Origin: Saussurea involucrata
Lineage: Eukaryota; Streptophyta; Magnoliopsida; Asterales; Asteraceae
Direction: 5' to 3'
Assembly: GCA_033807775.1 (NCBI GenBank)
Contig: CM066315.1
Location: 3,848,501-3,912,500, forward strand
Length of the DNA stretch: 64,000 nt
Below, piece after piece: positions 23,507-35,900 of the stretch. Under the pieces are notes generated by a model that saw nothing but the letters and a program-made list of their open reading frames with translations, was not told the DNA's origin and searched no databases. Numbering within the stretch: the first letter of the stretch is position 1; each line of letters starts with the position of its first letter. A program made the translations under genes and the position numbers.

Positions 23507-24686
23507 TGTTAGACAACCTAAGGGGGGGGGGGAGGTTGTATTTAAAATCTTTTACTTTCAAAAAATTCTTTTATAAATAAATACAGTACTGAAACAATAT
23601 AAATAAATCAGAGTATAGAAATAATAAATATACAACAATTATATAAACAGATATAATTAAAATGCACAGCGGAATAAATAAAGAGATAAAGGTTAGAGAT
23701 ACTTGACACGGAGATTTACTGATTTACCACCAACTGTGATAAACCAGCAGCCGAGACACTTCTCGACACGATCCAATAAATGTATTCTTTACGGTAGAAA
23801 TACAAACCAAGTACAAAGGTATTTGTAATAGTTTCTCAAGCCTCTGCTATGAGATAAACAGGATCACACACCCGTTATTCAAATACTTACAAGAGGAGTA
23901 TAACTCACAATGGGTAATCACTCTTGTATAATATCTCACTTGGATATTTTATAAAAAAAGGTTTTATAAAATATATATATGTTAAGTAAGTGAGAGTGAT
24001 CAGATGAGTAAGCTGTTGATCTTGTTGTGTTGTGTGGTCTGGTCTGAGGTCTACCTGTTCTCTTCTCCAGCATGCATCATTATATAGCATGAAGACTTCC
24101 AACGGTCACATGACCTGGCGGTATACCGCCTTGCACACCGCGGTATACCGCGGTCAGAAAGAGTACGCTGACACACCAACGGCTACATGCAAAGTTGACA
24201 GGAAAAACGTACCCGCGGTATACCGGCTGGGTCTCGCGGTATACCGCCGTCAGGAAAAGTAACTTTCAACCAATCAGAATTGCACACGGACTGCCGCGGT
24301 ATACCGGCTGAACACCCGCGGTATACCGGCAAAAGTGTACCCGCGGTATACCGGGTATTCTCCACGGTATACCGGCGTCAGAAAAGATACTTTCCAGGAC
24401 TGCAACCAAATCTTGCTGAATCTTCTCAAAACCTTATTAAAAAATAATTGTTGGGTTTTTAGAAATATCCAAGTGGTATATTATTTTAGGGTGTTTATCA
24501 TTATTAGTTATAAACAATGATGACGACGTAAACACTTCCGTCTTGAACCCTTCAGATAAAAACTTCGTGTTCTTCAACAACTGCACACTTGGATTAAATT
24601 GTTAGACAAACAATAATGCGGTGTGTTTGTAATCATCAAAATAAATATATATAAATATATAGAGATGTGGTACACTTGCACCAACA
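23507..24686 (-). repeat. LTR of copy 1 (5' LTR on the minus strand)
   Basis: 1180 bp, same length as its partner. One substitution was noticed by eye (gaaacaatat for gaaacagtat near 23595). Confidence 0.9.
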
Positions 24687-24691
24687 GATAG

Positions 24692-27600
24692 TTCTCCCTC
24701 ATCTCAACCTCAGGTTCCCAAGTTCACTCGGAACCCTTTCGGTGTTTCCACTGGACCTTCACTAACTGGAGCCTAATTTCTCACACCGTCTAAGAATCTC
24801 CCGAAAACTTCCTTACCAACAACACTCCTTCAAGAACACTGAAAACGCGATTGGAAGAACACTCCAACCATTGAAACCATTCCTAGTCAAACGACTTCGG
24901 TTGTCTCCCAACCTTAGATGATTCATACTTCCCGGTTAAAATTTTCAAGCTCTAACCATTCTAAAGATGCTCACCAATATACCCTACAGGATACTCGAAT
25001 CCGATCTTTTCTACCATTAACTGCCGATTAACTTCTACGAGTTCTACTAGACTCCCTAAATTCACGATGAATCGCATTAACAAACATCGGCCCCCAGCCG
25101 AATATCGGTCCAACCGAATAAATACAACCATCGGCCCAGCCGAACATCGGTCCAACCGATTACACTAACAAACATCGGCCACCCGCCGAACATCGGTCCA
25201 ACCGATTACAGTGAATCACATAAGCGTGGTATTATCCTAGACACCAACACAAATAGATATCCCCTACAATCAAGTCCACTAATACACACGCATGTCATTC
25301 CCTTAACCGATACTACCCGGCCTACATTACCAACACGCGTGGAATACCCAACCTCCCACCGTCGACGTATCCCCCACACTCGCTTCTACAAAGCTAATTT
25401 ATCTGAACCGAAGATACACCTCGACGCCTACCTCTCAGATAGGCGCCCACAACTATATCCTCCTAGCACCTACTAGAAAGCCTAGGCTATAACGCCTGTA
25501 CACCGGGGTCTCACCCCGAGATACCCAACCGACCACTACCAACGACTGACTAACGTACCTAAGGATCCAAAGCAAAACACCCTTCCCACAAGTGCCTATC
25601 CCGGATTGTCTCCTACACCCAAACGTGTAAATACTCGACGTGCAATGAATGCCAAACGGTGCGACAAAACAATTTATCAACAAGACTCCACCTTGAGTCA
25701 TTAAAACCGGGCAATTAGCCCATGACTAATTCCAAACCAAAACCGAGAAAAACGCTCCACGCTTGCTAGACCCATAAGTCGGTCAAAAACGCGTTTAAAT
25801 AAAGTCTAAGCAAGCAATACTCTGAAATCAACCTTAGTCCCAGACTCAACACTGGTTAAACAAAAGAGTTTTCCAAAAGGACTCACACCCTTAAAATTCT
25901 CGAAATGACACATGACACTTAAAAGCACATTTACAAAATATTTTCAACATCAGGATTTTCATCTCAAAAGATCGTATGTAATAAAACTACTATTACCAGA
26001 TCGATAGTTACGCAAAACTGGACACGCTCGTCCTACATAGGAAAATCATGTTGAAAATCGTTCCATTGCAGTTCGGTTTACTCACACAAAAGCGAGGCGT
26101 AATAAATAATTTCTTTAAAATGAACCGCCTCGATTCCAGTATGGATTGACTCATGACATGCACTTAAAGTAACCGCTTGACCTTAAACAGGGTGCGACAA
26201 GGTGTGCACCTAATTCAAAATAAGTTTCACGACATTTGATTAAAGAAAATTCTTCTTTTTAATCATAAAAATGACGTGGCACAGGGTTCGCCATGAATTT
26301 TCGCGCGTCAGCTAATCACACAAAACGATGACACGGTTTACAAATATATTTTTGTTAAAATACAACTGTCTCGTGTAAGTTTCAAACTTGAAGACAGAAA
26401 CCAGTCCGCTTCTATTAATTGGAAATATCGACTAAAACCTCATAAAATCTCAAACTGGGGGCAGGCATGCAAGCTTGTAACACTTCCTCAAGTTCCGTAC
26501 TTGGGACATATAACGTCAAAACATTATAGTTTAAAAAAATGTATTTATCGAAATTGCTCAAAATACTCGTTTCCTCTAAAGCAAAAGTTTTTAACTTCCA
26601 AAAAGAAATGATCGGTAATTCTAAATTAACCGAATGTCAAAAATCTACGCATTTATATTTCCAAAATATAACACATTGTAATCGTATGCATGATGTTCAC
26701 AACATTAAAACACTCCTTGGATCAAATGGTCTTTCATTTCGACAAAAAGGAACTAAAACATTTTCATGCACAACTCGTTCATCAAAATGTCGAGAACAAA
26801 GGTTACCCCAGTATGCATACCCCTAAGTCGATAAATCGCATTTTCATGGAAATGTCAATAAAACCTTTAGCTGACTAAAAAGCGCACTAAACAACTCCTT
26901 ATGAAATGTTACCAAAATTCCTCCATGCATCACTTATGTCACGCATGAATCAATCCACACACTGAACTAATTGCAATAAAACACTTAGTAATACCAACTC
27001 TCGAACGAAAAGTTAAGCGACACTGGAATTCCAAACTCATTTTAAACAAATCACCAAAGTAGCCTTTATACAGACATCGTGGAATGTAACTTTTCGTCTC
27101 AACTCTAACACATGTGGAGGAGTTCCAATGTTAGAGTCTCAATCCGTAGTCACTTACCCAACATCTTAACCACCACCAAAACACGGATAACATCGTACCC
27201 GAAATAACCGTTGGAAACATAACGAAAATGAGACAAATTCTAACAAAGTTTGCACTCCCGTGATAAAACGATTTCATACACTTTCAAAACTATATTTCAA
27301 AATCTTGTGCGTGTGCTGAGCAGTCCCCAAAATTCCAAAACACTGTCCATACAAAGATTTGAAACACAAGAATTTGTTAATGCAATCTTATTTTCAAAAT
27401 AACTTCGTGCATGACTCATTCGGCATTCAACGTCTCGACCCCTACTACTCCGAAACTCTCCGGTCTACTATTGTCATCCAGACATTTAAACCTCTTAAGG
27501 CCAGTTGGGAAATCACATCAAATCATCTTACGGGTTTTCCTCAAATCAAAGTCGGCTCAAAAGCCTATGATTCTAGCACAATTGCCAATTTTTGACCCGA

Positions 27601-28685
27601 AATGGTCTACTTAAAACAAACCACATCCTTATCGTCACCCCAAGTGATTGATACTAGACACGTCCTTCTATCCCAACGACTACTAGTTTAGAACCTTCAA
27701 CACTACCCCAACGATCATCACCTCAAGCAAATCAAGTACACACTTGTACTAGCAGGTTTACTATAGTTGTTCCTCCTTGTGATGGCTATTCAGGGTAGAT
27801 ATTACAACGCGCTATTAGCACATAATAACTCACACTAACAACGCTCACACTCAACTCCTTGGATTCCTCGTGACTTCCCCGACTCGAGCATTGATCCTGT
27901 GCTTCCGGTAGTAGGAGCTCTACTACTACCTTCCACGCCTATCATCGCTCGTTCCGAGTCCCATCCCGAGGGGTCCAAGTAGCTTATCGCCGCAACTACA
28001 CACATATGCCCGCACCGGCATATATACTCGCTCTTCCTAGCTCCCTAGGAATTCCATCCAAACCACTACCCTTGCTACTGCCAAATCCCTAATAGCAAGC
28101 AGCAGACATGCAATACAGTGTAATAAGCACCAAGCAATTTAGCATACATACTCCTATGTTCTAGAAAGCAATCTAGCACACGTACTCATACATAAACACC
28201 CTTCCCAGCTCTCTAGGAACTTCCTCTTATCCCACTACCCTTGCTACTACCGAATCCCTACTAATTATAACGGGTGACCTCGCGAATACCCGATTATATG
28301 CAGTGCGAAACAAATAGACAGTCGAATACAAGACTCTATCCTAGAACGGTTGGACTCAAACAAGAGCTGCGCAATAGAACTAAATCGAATATTCTAAGGC
28401 TATAAATCTCTTACTACATACAACCTAGAGGGCATCCACTTAGTAACCTATCATAATTAGCATAAATTCCTAATAGCAAGTAGTTCAACATACATCATAG
28501 TGTCCACAACAGGCAATCTAGCATGCATACTCTATGATCTAGAAAGCAATAAAACACTAAGTGATGTACCTTTTCCCCTGGCTCCGGCTGACTGTACACA
28601 CTGCGCCACCGATCACCGTTTCTCAAACGGGTTTTCCTTTCTTTTATTTTCCAAAAATTTTAAAGAAAATTTTATAGCCACAAAC
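24692..28685 (-). pseudogene. Decayed internal region of the gypsy element
   Basis: On the minus strand, 24692-24775 still reads as the end of a gypsy pol (LVKVQWKHRKGSE, a stop, then TWEPEVEMRENY), like the region after the integrase of plant Ty3 elements. A few last codons and the purine tract lie beyond the nested insertion, at 19595-19657. The remaining ~3.9 kb is full of stops and has 'catcggcccagccgaa' tandem repeats (25080-25200). No RT, RNase H or gag frame is left to see, so the element is either strongly decayed or replaced by non-coding sequence. Confidence 0.65.
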
Positions 28686-31028
28686 TTAACGTCCCAAAAA
28701 TTACAAGCAAATTTAAATTTTTAAATAAACAATTCATTTATAACAACTCATTAATTGATCCCAACGTTTCGTTTGCAAACACATAATTAATATCTTTATA
28801 AAATCAAACCAGCGGAATAAACGTTTAATTATTAAAACCATAAAAACAACCAGCTCTCCTCGCGCGCCAGTGTGTACTCGTCACGCCTTGGAGCCGCCCG
28901 TACCTGAAACCACAAACTATTGGGAAAGGGTAAGCACGAAGCTTAGTGAATTCAAACACCATAAATAATACAGTTATTCCACACTGCCCCTACAACAGAT
29001 AGTGACACATGAACGATCATACAGGTCTACGAACAAATCATAAACATGTATATCTACAACCACCCACCTAAAAGGCACAAGTCGGTCCCACCGACCACAT
29101 GATAACATCTTCGGCCCCGCCGAATCCCCGGTCCCACCGAGTCTCTACGCCACCCGCGTATAAAACCTCCGGCCCCGCCGAATCCCCGGTCCCACCGAGT
29201 CTCTACGCCACCCGCGTATAAAATCTCCGGCCCCGCCGGATCCTCGGTCCCACCGAGTCAACATGGCAACATAGTATCAACTAGACACCCCACTATCTAG
29301 TTCCCCAACACAAGCACATAAAGCTACCACACATGTACTACAACAATGATAAAACAACTATTATTAGATATAGTGAGAGAACTCACCTCGAATGCGGGCC
29401 TAGCTTAACAATACAATTCAAGCTTCACAATTACGGTCACTTCCCAGCACCTAAACGCATGTTAAAACGTGTCAATACAAGACCCGGACCCTATGACACG
29501 ACACACGCTTAAACCGTCACTAAAACCAATTTCCGTTCTCACAAAACAGGTCTGTTCGGGACCTGTTTCGACCCCTTTAAACCCAGAAAATTCCCAATAT
29601 TATTTCATGACCAGAAAGTCATCTGAGTTAGGGTTCCAAGGACATATAATACGCCTTCTAACGATTTTTCTACAATTTACTACGGATTTTACAAAAACAG
29701 TTTCCAGAACAGCGAAATTCAGCACCTTTCAGTATAAAACGACAGTTTGACCCATGCTACGTCCCGAACTGGGTTTTTCACAAAACACAGAAAAGTTTCT
29801 AGACTCAAAAAGGGAATTTTTGACACCGGTTTCACCCCGAACCGAGTTACGAGCAGAAAGTTATGGTTTTCGCAAGATCAAGGCAGATTCCAGAAGTTTT
29901 CACATGAAATGACGAAACACCGAACTTGCGACCACTTTTTCGCCCAGCTAGAGACCGAACCAGTTTTCCGCTAAAACACAGAAAACGTGCTCGACCCCGA
30001 ACTTGAACCGTGGGCGCCAGTTTCGGCTCAAACGTAGTTACGACGAAAAAGTTATGGCCGTCGCAAAAACAGTGGCGGAACAATTATTCACATGAAATGA
30101 TGATTATAAAACGACGGTTTGAGCGAAACGGCTTAAACGATTAAGTCATGGCTTAACGGGTTCGCTGATTAAAACAGGTCACGGGCACGCACCACCCACT
30201 GCCCTCCGGCAGTGGTGGTCGTCGGTGGCGGCCGGCGGCGGTTTTCGACGAAACAATCAAACGAACCGCAAACCACCGCGAGATCGCTACCCCCCCCTCG
30301 ATCGGCTGACCGCTTGCACCCACACACGCACGGCGCACACAGCCACCACCACCCGACACCCAGCCACCATGGTGGCGGTGCGCGGCGACGGCAGCGTCCG
30401 CCGTTGACCCCTTCGCCGGAAAACGAAAGAACGAAAAAGGAACGGGGGATTCTTACCTTACTCCGGCGACTATGGCGCACCCACGGTACCTGGTCCCGTC
30501 CTTTCTTCCTCCTCTCGACTCCTCCGGCGACAAACTGACGGCGGCGAAAACCTTGCGGCGGCGGCGACCCGAGACAGGCGGCCTCCGGTCGTTTTCCTCC
30601 TCTACACTCTCGCTAATGCTCCCTCTCCCGCACGAAACTCTCTCTCTCTCACTCCCGCCGCTGGTCTCTCTATTCGGCAGACAGCAGCGCCGGCGGCTGG
30701 CGCTGCTGGTGGTGGTGCGGCGGCAGAAGGGTATAGGGTTTTTTTTTGTTGCTTTCTTTTCTTCTTCTCGCTACCTCACTAAGAAAACCCCAACCAAACA
30801 AAGTGGGGGCTCGGTTTTGAGTTTCATGGGCCGACCCCCCCCCCCCCCCCCACATGCAAGGCTTTCACGACATTACACATTTGGTCCCTGCAGATTTAGT
30901 CTTACATAAACCTTGAAACCCGATTTTTTAACAATTAAGGTCCTCGACGTCTAACCCCGATAACTAACGACGTTAAGAGAAAATATTTAGATTAACAACA
31001 TAAATCATACCAGGACACGGGCTTTACA
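28686..31028 (-). repeat. Gypsy LTR (5' LTR on the minus strand)
   Basis: 2343 bp, collinear with 17293-19594 apart from one extra 'cggccccgccgaatccccgg' unit and scattered substitutions. The base pair expected as TG at its low-coordinate end is changed (ctta for tgta). Confidence 0.88.
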
Positions 31029-31590
31029 TATATATAAATTTAAATGCGTCTAAAGTTTAGTAAAACCCATATTTCCAACACCTAGTAAGTAGGTTTATGA
31101 AACTTGCGATAATCCTAATACAGAGATTATTGGATGAACAAGCATTTATTTCTTGATTATTGGTGTATTGGTTCTTGTTGTCTGGAAGTGATTCATATGA
31201 TGCAAAAATTGGTATCATGTAATGTAGAACAGTATCTATATTATAGAAACTTGCATTTGACAGTACCATATAAATCTGATCTAAATTCTCATTAATTAGC
31301 TATGTTTGACTACTTAAAGACTAATTTTCTGCCTAATGAAATACCTTTATTCAAGAGCAGACGAATATTGCAGTTACTTTTTCAGTGGAATCTTACAGGC
31401 TCTTTTCAAACGAATCTTGCAGTGAACTATTCAGACGAATCATGCAGTGAACTTTTTCAGACGAAATCTTTGACCATATCTGATGAAGAACATACATTTT
31501 CACGGCTATAAGTAGATGGCATGATGAAGTAGTAATTCACAACTTCCTATCTATCTTTTATACAAACACACTCTCGCTTTTTTTAACACA

Positions 31591-32163
31591 ATGGATGGAG
31601 GTTCAAGATCAAGGGGGAACAGGTCGGCGAATGTGGCTGGAACTTCACGTTCGGGAGCCTACCAACCACTGAACGACGGAGCTCGCCGGAGTACCTGGAA
31701 GGTACCGGAAACAGACGAGGAGTGGACAAACTGTGGGCGAACTGCATCCGATTTTCCATTCACGCCTGAGGAGGAATCAGACTGGGAGATGGCATCCGAC
31801 AATTACTACTTCGATAATGGCATGAGAACCCCACCAATGTATGATTTTATGCCGACGGGTCTTCGACAAAGTCAACGAATTACTCCCGCAGTGCAAAAAG
31901 CCATTGATGAGGCGAACGCCGGTATCGAAAAGGTAAAGGGTATGTGGAACCATAACAGGGGGATTCGGCATGGGAAAATGGAGTATCTAGCGGAGAAGAA
32001 ACGAGAACTGGCCATGACTAGGGCTCACGTTCGGCACCTGCAACGAGAGATTAAGGAAGCTGAAGAGGAACTAGAAGAACTCGAATCGGACTACATAGGA
32101 ATGGAGGACGTGATCAAGGAAAAGGTTAACTTCATCACAGGACTCCAGGACGCCTTCCAGTAA
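31591..32163 (+). CDS. Second ORF of the MULE: acidic protein with C-terminal coiled coil
   Basis: A single-exon ORF of 190 aa, complete from ATG to stop. The N-terminal ~60 residues are Gly/Ser/Arg-rich and polar. Residues about 65-105 are acidic and aromatic. Residues about 135-182 (EKKRELAMTRAHVRHLQREI... then EEAEEELEELES-like heptads) should form a coiled coil. A TATA-like 'ctataagta' lies about 85 bp upstream. It lies inside the MULE boundaries downstream of the Ulp1-like gene; the gypsy element now separates them. The family is not recognised. It may be a captured gene fragment or a partner protein of the element. The intact frame contrasts with the broken Ulp1-like gene. Confidence 0.65.
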   Translation: MDGGSRSRGNRSANVAGTSRSGAYQPLNDGARRSTWKVPETDEEWTNCGRTASDFPFTPEEESDWEMASDNYYFDNGMRTPPMYDFMPTGLRQSQRITPAVQKAIDEANAGIEKVKGMWNHNRGIRHGKMEYLAEKKRELAMTRAHVRHLQREIKEAEEELEELESDYIGMEDVIKEKVNFITGLQDAFQ

Positions 32164-32946
32164 TAGATTTATTTGTTTACATGCACTGTATCCGTTTCGG
32201 TTGGGAAGATGATTTGCAATAATTTTTATATGATGTTGTTAATTAATTTTCTTGTTAAATAACTTAAGTGAATTTCTATATTAAAAACATTAAAATGAAA
32301 AGGAAACAATACATTAAAAACCACAAATTAAATAATTAACTATAAGGGTATGAATTTTAAATATAATTTTTTATGTAGTGTATAACTGTATATGATATAT
32401 ATTAAAATATATAAATCCAAAAAAATTCAAGATTGAGCTCATTTCGAACGTATCGAAGAGACGATTATAATGGTGTAATTTGTTAAAATTAAAACGTATT
32501 TTTTTAACGTATTTTAGTTAATAAACGATTATATGTGTTAAATGTAAAATTAAAATAATGAAAGTAAAAGGTATAAAGTAAATTTAGTAAATAAGTATAG
32601 GGGTTGAAAGTGTAACATTTCATTTTAAATTCGTAAAAATGGACGAAAGCGGGGTGAACAGTGTCAAAAATACCAAAATTTTCATAAATGGTCCCTGGAA
32701 TTTTTCAAAAATGGTCCATTGCAATTGAAAAGTCACAAAAATAATCCCATCGCGGGATTCCTTCGCGATCGCGGGATTTCATTTTTCAAAAATGGTCCCT
32801 GCAAGTTTAAAAAAGTGTCAGAAAGGTCCCTGGCCCGCGATCGCGGGCTCCCATCGCGGATTTTTAGGGCATTTTTGCAAAGTGGAAGAGATTTGTGGTA
32901 TTTTGGTAACACATGGTCAAACTTAGGGTATTTTAATTAATTTCCC

Positions 32947-32955
32947 TTTAAACTA
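32947..32955. repeat. Right 9-bp target duplication of the MULE
   Basis: tttaaacta, identical to 11326-11334. Only two bases separate it from the Helitron end at 32958. Confidence 0.9.
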
Positions 32956-32957
32956 TA

Positions 32958-35900
32958 CTAGTTGGGTACCCGCGCAATGCGGCGGGATGTAAATGTTCTA
33001 TCAGATACGTTTAATCTTTGAATATCAAACTTTTACAATAAATCTTTGAAATATTTGATGCGATAGAATCTTTATAATTCTAGTGTATGGGGTCGTTTAC
33101 TAAATGCTTATCCAAGTAAGCACTACCAAGTCATATTATCTTATTGAATGAATGTGGCAAAGACTAAGAATATTACCCCGTAAGAGGTAAGGCAAAAACC
33201 GAGTCTTACATGGTAAGTGAGGGCGAAGAGTCTTACCACGGTTTGCACTTACAAGGAAAATTGTTACGTGCAATACCGTTTGGTGGCTAAAATCTTACCC
33301 GGTAACTAAGCAATGGTGTTGAAGTTTACCGGTAAGCACTTACCCGGTTAAGTGCTTGATAAATGGCCCATAAGTTATGTACTGAGAGCATTATAATGTA
33401 TGTATGTATTGTGATGCTCTCCGGTACAAACATGCTTTGAAATTCTATCTACCTTATATATTTCCATATGACTTAAAAAATGAAAGTATAGTGAAAGAGT
33501 CATTCATCATAACATGAGTAAACGGCTCATAAAGTTGCTTCTTTGGAAGTAAGCCTAGAGTCATGGTGATGACGCTCAGATTAAAAACAAAACGATTATG
33601 TCCTAAAGAAGATACTCAGATGGGAACCAAATAATAAATGTGTGAAGAAAAAAAAGACACTTGTGATTAATATCTCAAATAGTTTATTTGGATTAGGTTG
33701 GTTAAAAATCCACCATAACATGAGACACTAAAGATTTTCATAATCAATGTTTTAAGGATAAACTGCACGCAAGCAGTTGCAATCTTTAATAGCCAATATA
33801 GATTACATGAGACTATAATAGTAAAGATATTTAGAATGAATATGATTAATAACAAATTGAAGGCAAGCATTTGTTTGGAACATAACCCACCTACCGTTTG
33901 ATTCACCTAAGCCGAAACCTCATCTAGCTAGAATAAACAATACGTCAAACGTTGTGTTGGGGCTATTTGCACATCAAAGCGAGCAGAAGTAGGAAAAGAC
34001 TAAAATCAAATCAAGTTAAACAAACTCGGCATATCCTACACAACGATACTATCTCAAAGAATAGAATCCACACAGACTTTGCCTCCACCCAATGGGTAGA
34101 GGTTGTTTCTGAAAGTAGGAAATGCTAAAACTGTACCTAAAGCATTAAGCCACAAATATCATGCAAACCCAACTCTCTGGCGGCAAAATCACCGGACACC
34201 CAAGGCTGAACTGCAGTTTCTGTTCACGCTCAGATACAAATGGCGGTAGGCACGACATCTAAACATATGATCAAGCCCCAACTAATTAATTCATAAATAT
34301 ATATATATACACACTTTTAAAAAATAACCAAGAATATGCTTTTAAGCATAAAAATGATGTAACACATGATTGTTAGGGAAAGACAATGTAAATATCATGA
34401 ACTAAGAACTGCATCAAGTTTGGAGCCCACTGCTTTGTCCATGATCTCCAAGATTCTTTGGAGTTTGGATGGAGCTTGAAGTAATAAACCACTACAAAAA
34501 AGAAAGTACACCTTGAAACAAATCAAATAATGCAAATTATTTTATTGGCATTCCACTAAGTATTCAAGTAAATATATAATCAAATAATATGAAATAAAAG
34601 TTGCTGCAAATTCAATAACCATAACCAAAGAAGTTTAAAGAGCAACTGCAGTAATAAAAATTACATGTAGTTGCAAGTCCTTCTTTCCATTAAATCTAAG
34701 CTCACGTAGACTTTTAGATGGCCATTTGAATAAGCATCCTCAAAGGACACATTACTGACTTGCACCTATAGACCTAAAGGAGAAATAATGTTGTGATTAC
34801 ACCTATAGACCAACCGTGTCGACATTTTTTAGAGTGGAAAAAATCATCTTTAGACTAATGCACACTCAAAGAAGAATCATTCTCCAAACTGGTTTCTCGC
34901 TTGGTGGAATAAATAAACATATCAAAAGACACATAATCTTACCTTCAACACAATGATAAAACCTTACCCGAGGCAGGAATTACAACGTATAGCATAACAA
35001 CAAGGACTTAAGCAGGCAGAATTCACTTACCAAGTAAACGACCCCTAACACGATGAAAATGGCACATGTTCCCATTAAAAACTTTGCCCATGATCTTTCA
35101 GTAACCATGTTTAAGTGCTATGACAAACATCAAACAGAGTCAAAGTTAGATCATGGTACAAACTCATTTGCAAAAGTATATTAAAGCAACAATAATTCAC
35201 AATATACTCTCGATATTGGAAAAAAAAACGTTTCATGTTCTCGTGACTTCTTGAGGCTGCTACTAATATACTCTTGTATGAACTTTGAAAACCCAAGGTT
35301 AACCATACGATCTACCAGCCACCTGAAGTTATAAACAAACAAACGAAAACCTCAAATGTAATCGTTAAAATTGCCACAAGCCATATTAACAATTTAGTCG
35401 ATAAACAGAGTTATATTAACAAATTAGTGGATGAACATCCATTTTTAAACCAAATTGATGTGGTATCTAGAGTGTACTGATATAAATTGTATTAACAATT
35501 TACCGTGTAAAAGCTTATCGGGTGTTACTTACCTTACCGGAAAACATGGCAAGAAACAAGAATCTTACCCGGTGAGGGAAGCGCTTAACACAAACCATTT
35601 TGGATTGCCATAATTTTGCACTACCTTACTGTTTTTAACTTTTTTATTCAAATGTTCTTCTAATGTTCCTATTCAACAATTTGAATATGCATCTCTTTTT
35701 TCCACATTATGCACTTACCTGTTTAGGCAATTGCACCGAATCACCGTAATCACCTTGAGCACAACTAAAAGCACAATCATAATTGAGAGATATTTATACC
35801 ATTATTGTTTAGAGAGAGAAATCGGATGTTAAGTGTGATAGACTAACAGAGAATGTCAAGTATGGTGATTGTGAGAAGGTCTGATCCACCGACCCTGAGC

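Larger units (their letters stand above)
19658..24686 (-). mobile_element. Non-autonomous gag-only Sirevirus-like Copia element, copy 1
   Basis: Two 1180-bp LTRs (19658-20837, 23507-24686) begin TGTTGGTGCAAG and end TTGTCTAACA on the minus strand, inside the perfect 5-bp duplication gatag (19653-19657, 24687-24691). A primer-binding site for initiator Met tRNA adjoins 23507 and a polypurine tract adjoins 20837. The interior holds one gag ORF, a 26-bp tandem array and several polypurine tracts, but no protease, integrase or RT. Palindromic LTR motifs and multiple polypurine tracts are known marks of the Sirevirus genus. The LTRs look almost identical, so the insertion is young. It lies inside the 3' end of the gypsy pol. 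Confidence 0.9.
17293..31028 (-). mobile_element. Ty3/gypsy LTR retrotransposon, decayed, minus orientation
   Basis: LTRs at 17293-19594 and 28686-31028, with TGTAAAGCCC...GACGTTACA ends on the minus strand, flanked by the 5-bp duplication tatat (17288-17292, 31029-31033). Orientation comes from the purine tract agtgggggagag next to the 19594 LTR and from a pol C-terminal remnant read on the minus strand. The second LTR has an extra tandem unit (about 29160-29220) and lost the terminal TG. Many point differences between the LTRs show it is older than the element nested inside it. No primer-binding site is recognisable next to 28686. Confidence 0.88.
11335..32946 (+). mobile_element. Mutator-like element carrying Ulp1-like gene (KI-MULE type), with nested insertions
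   Basis: The ends are inverse copies: GGGAAATTAATTAAAATA at 11335 and TATTTTAATTAATTTCCC at 32946. About 110-130 bp of shared terminal sequence follow, including CCCGCGATCGCGGG. Both ends are flanked by a perfect 9-bp duplication, tttaaacta (11326-11334 and 32947-32955), the normal Mutator size. After removing the nested retroelement (17293-31028) the element is about 7.9 kb. It holds a DUF1985/Ulp1-like gene and a second ORF (31591-32163). No mudrA-type transposase was found, so it is non-autonomous. Families of this kind (Kaonashi) are known to spread Ulp1-like genes in plants. Confidence 0.88.
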
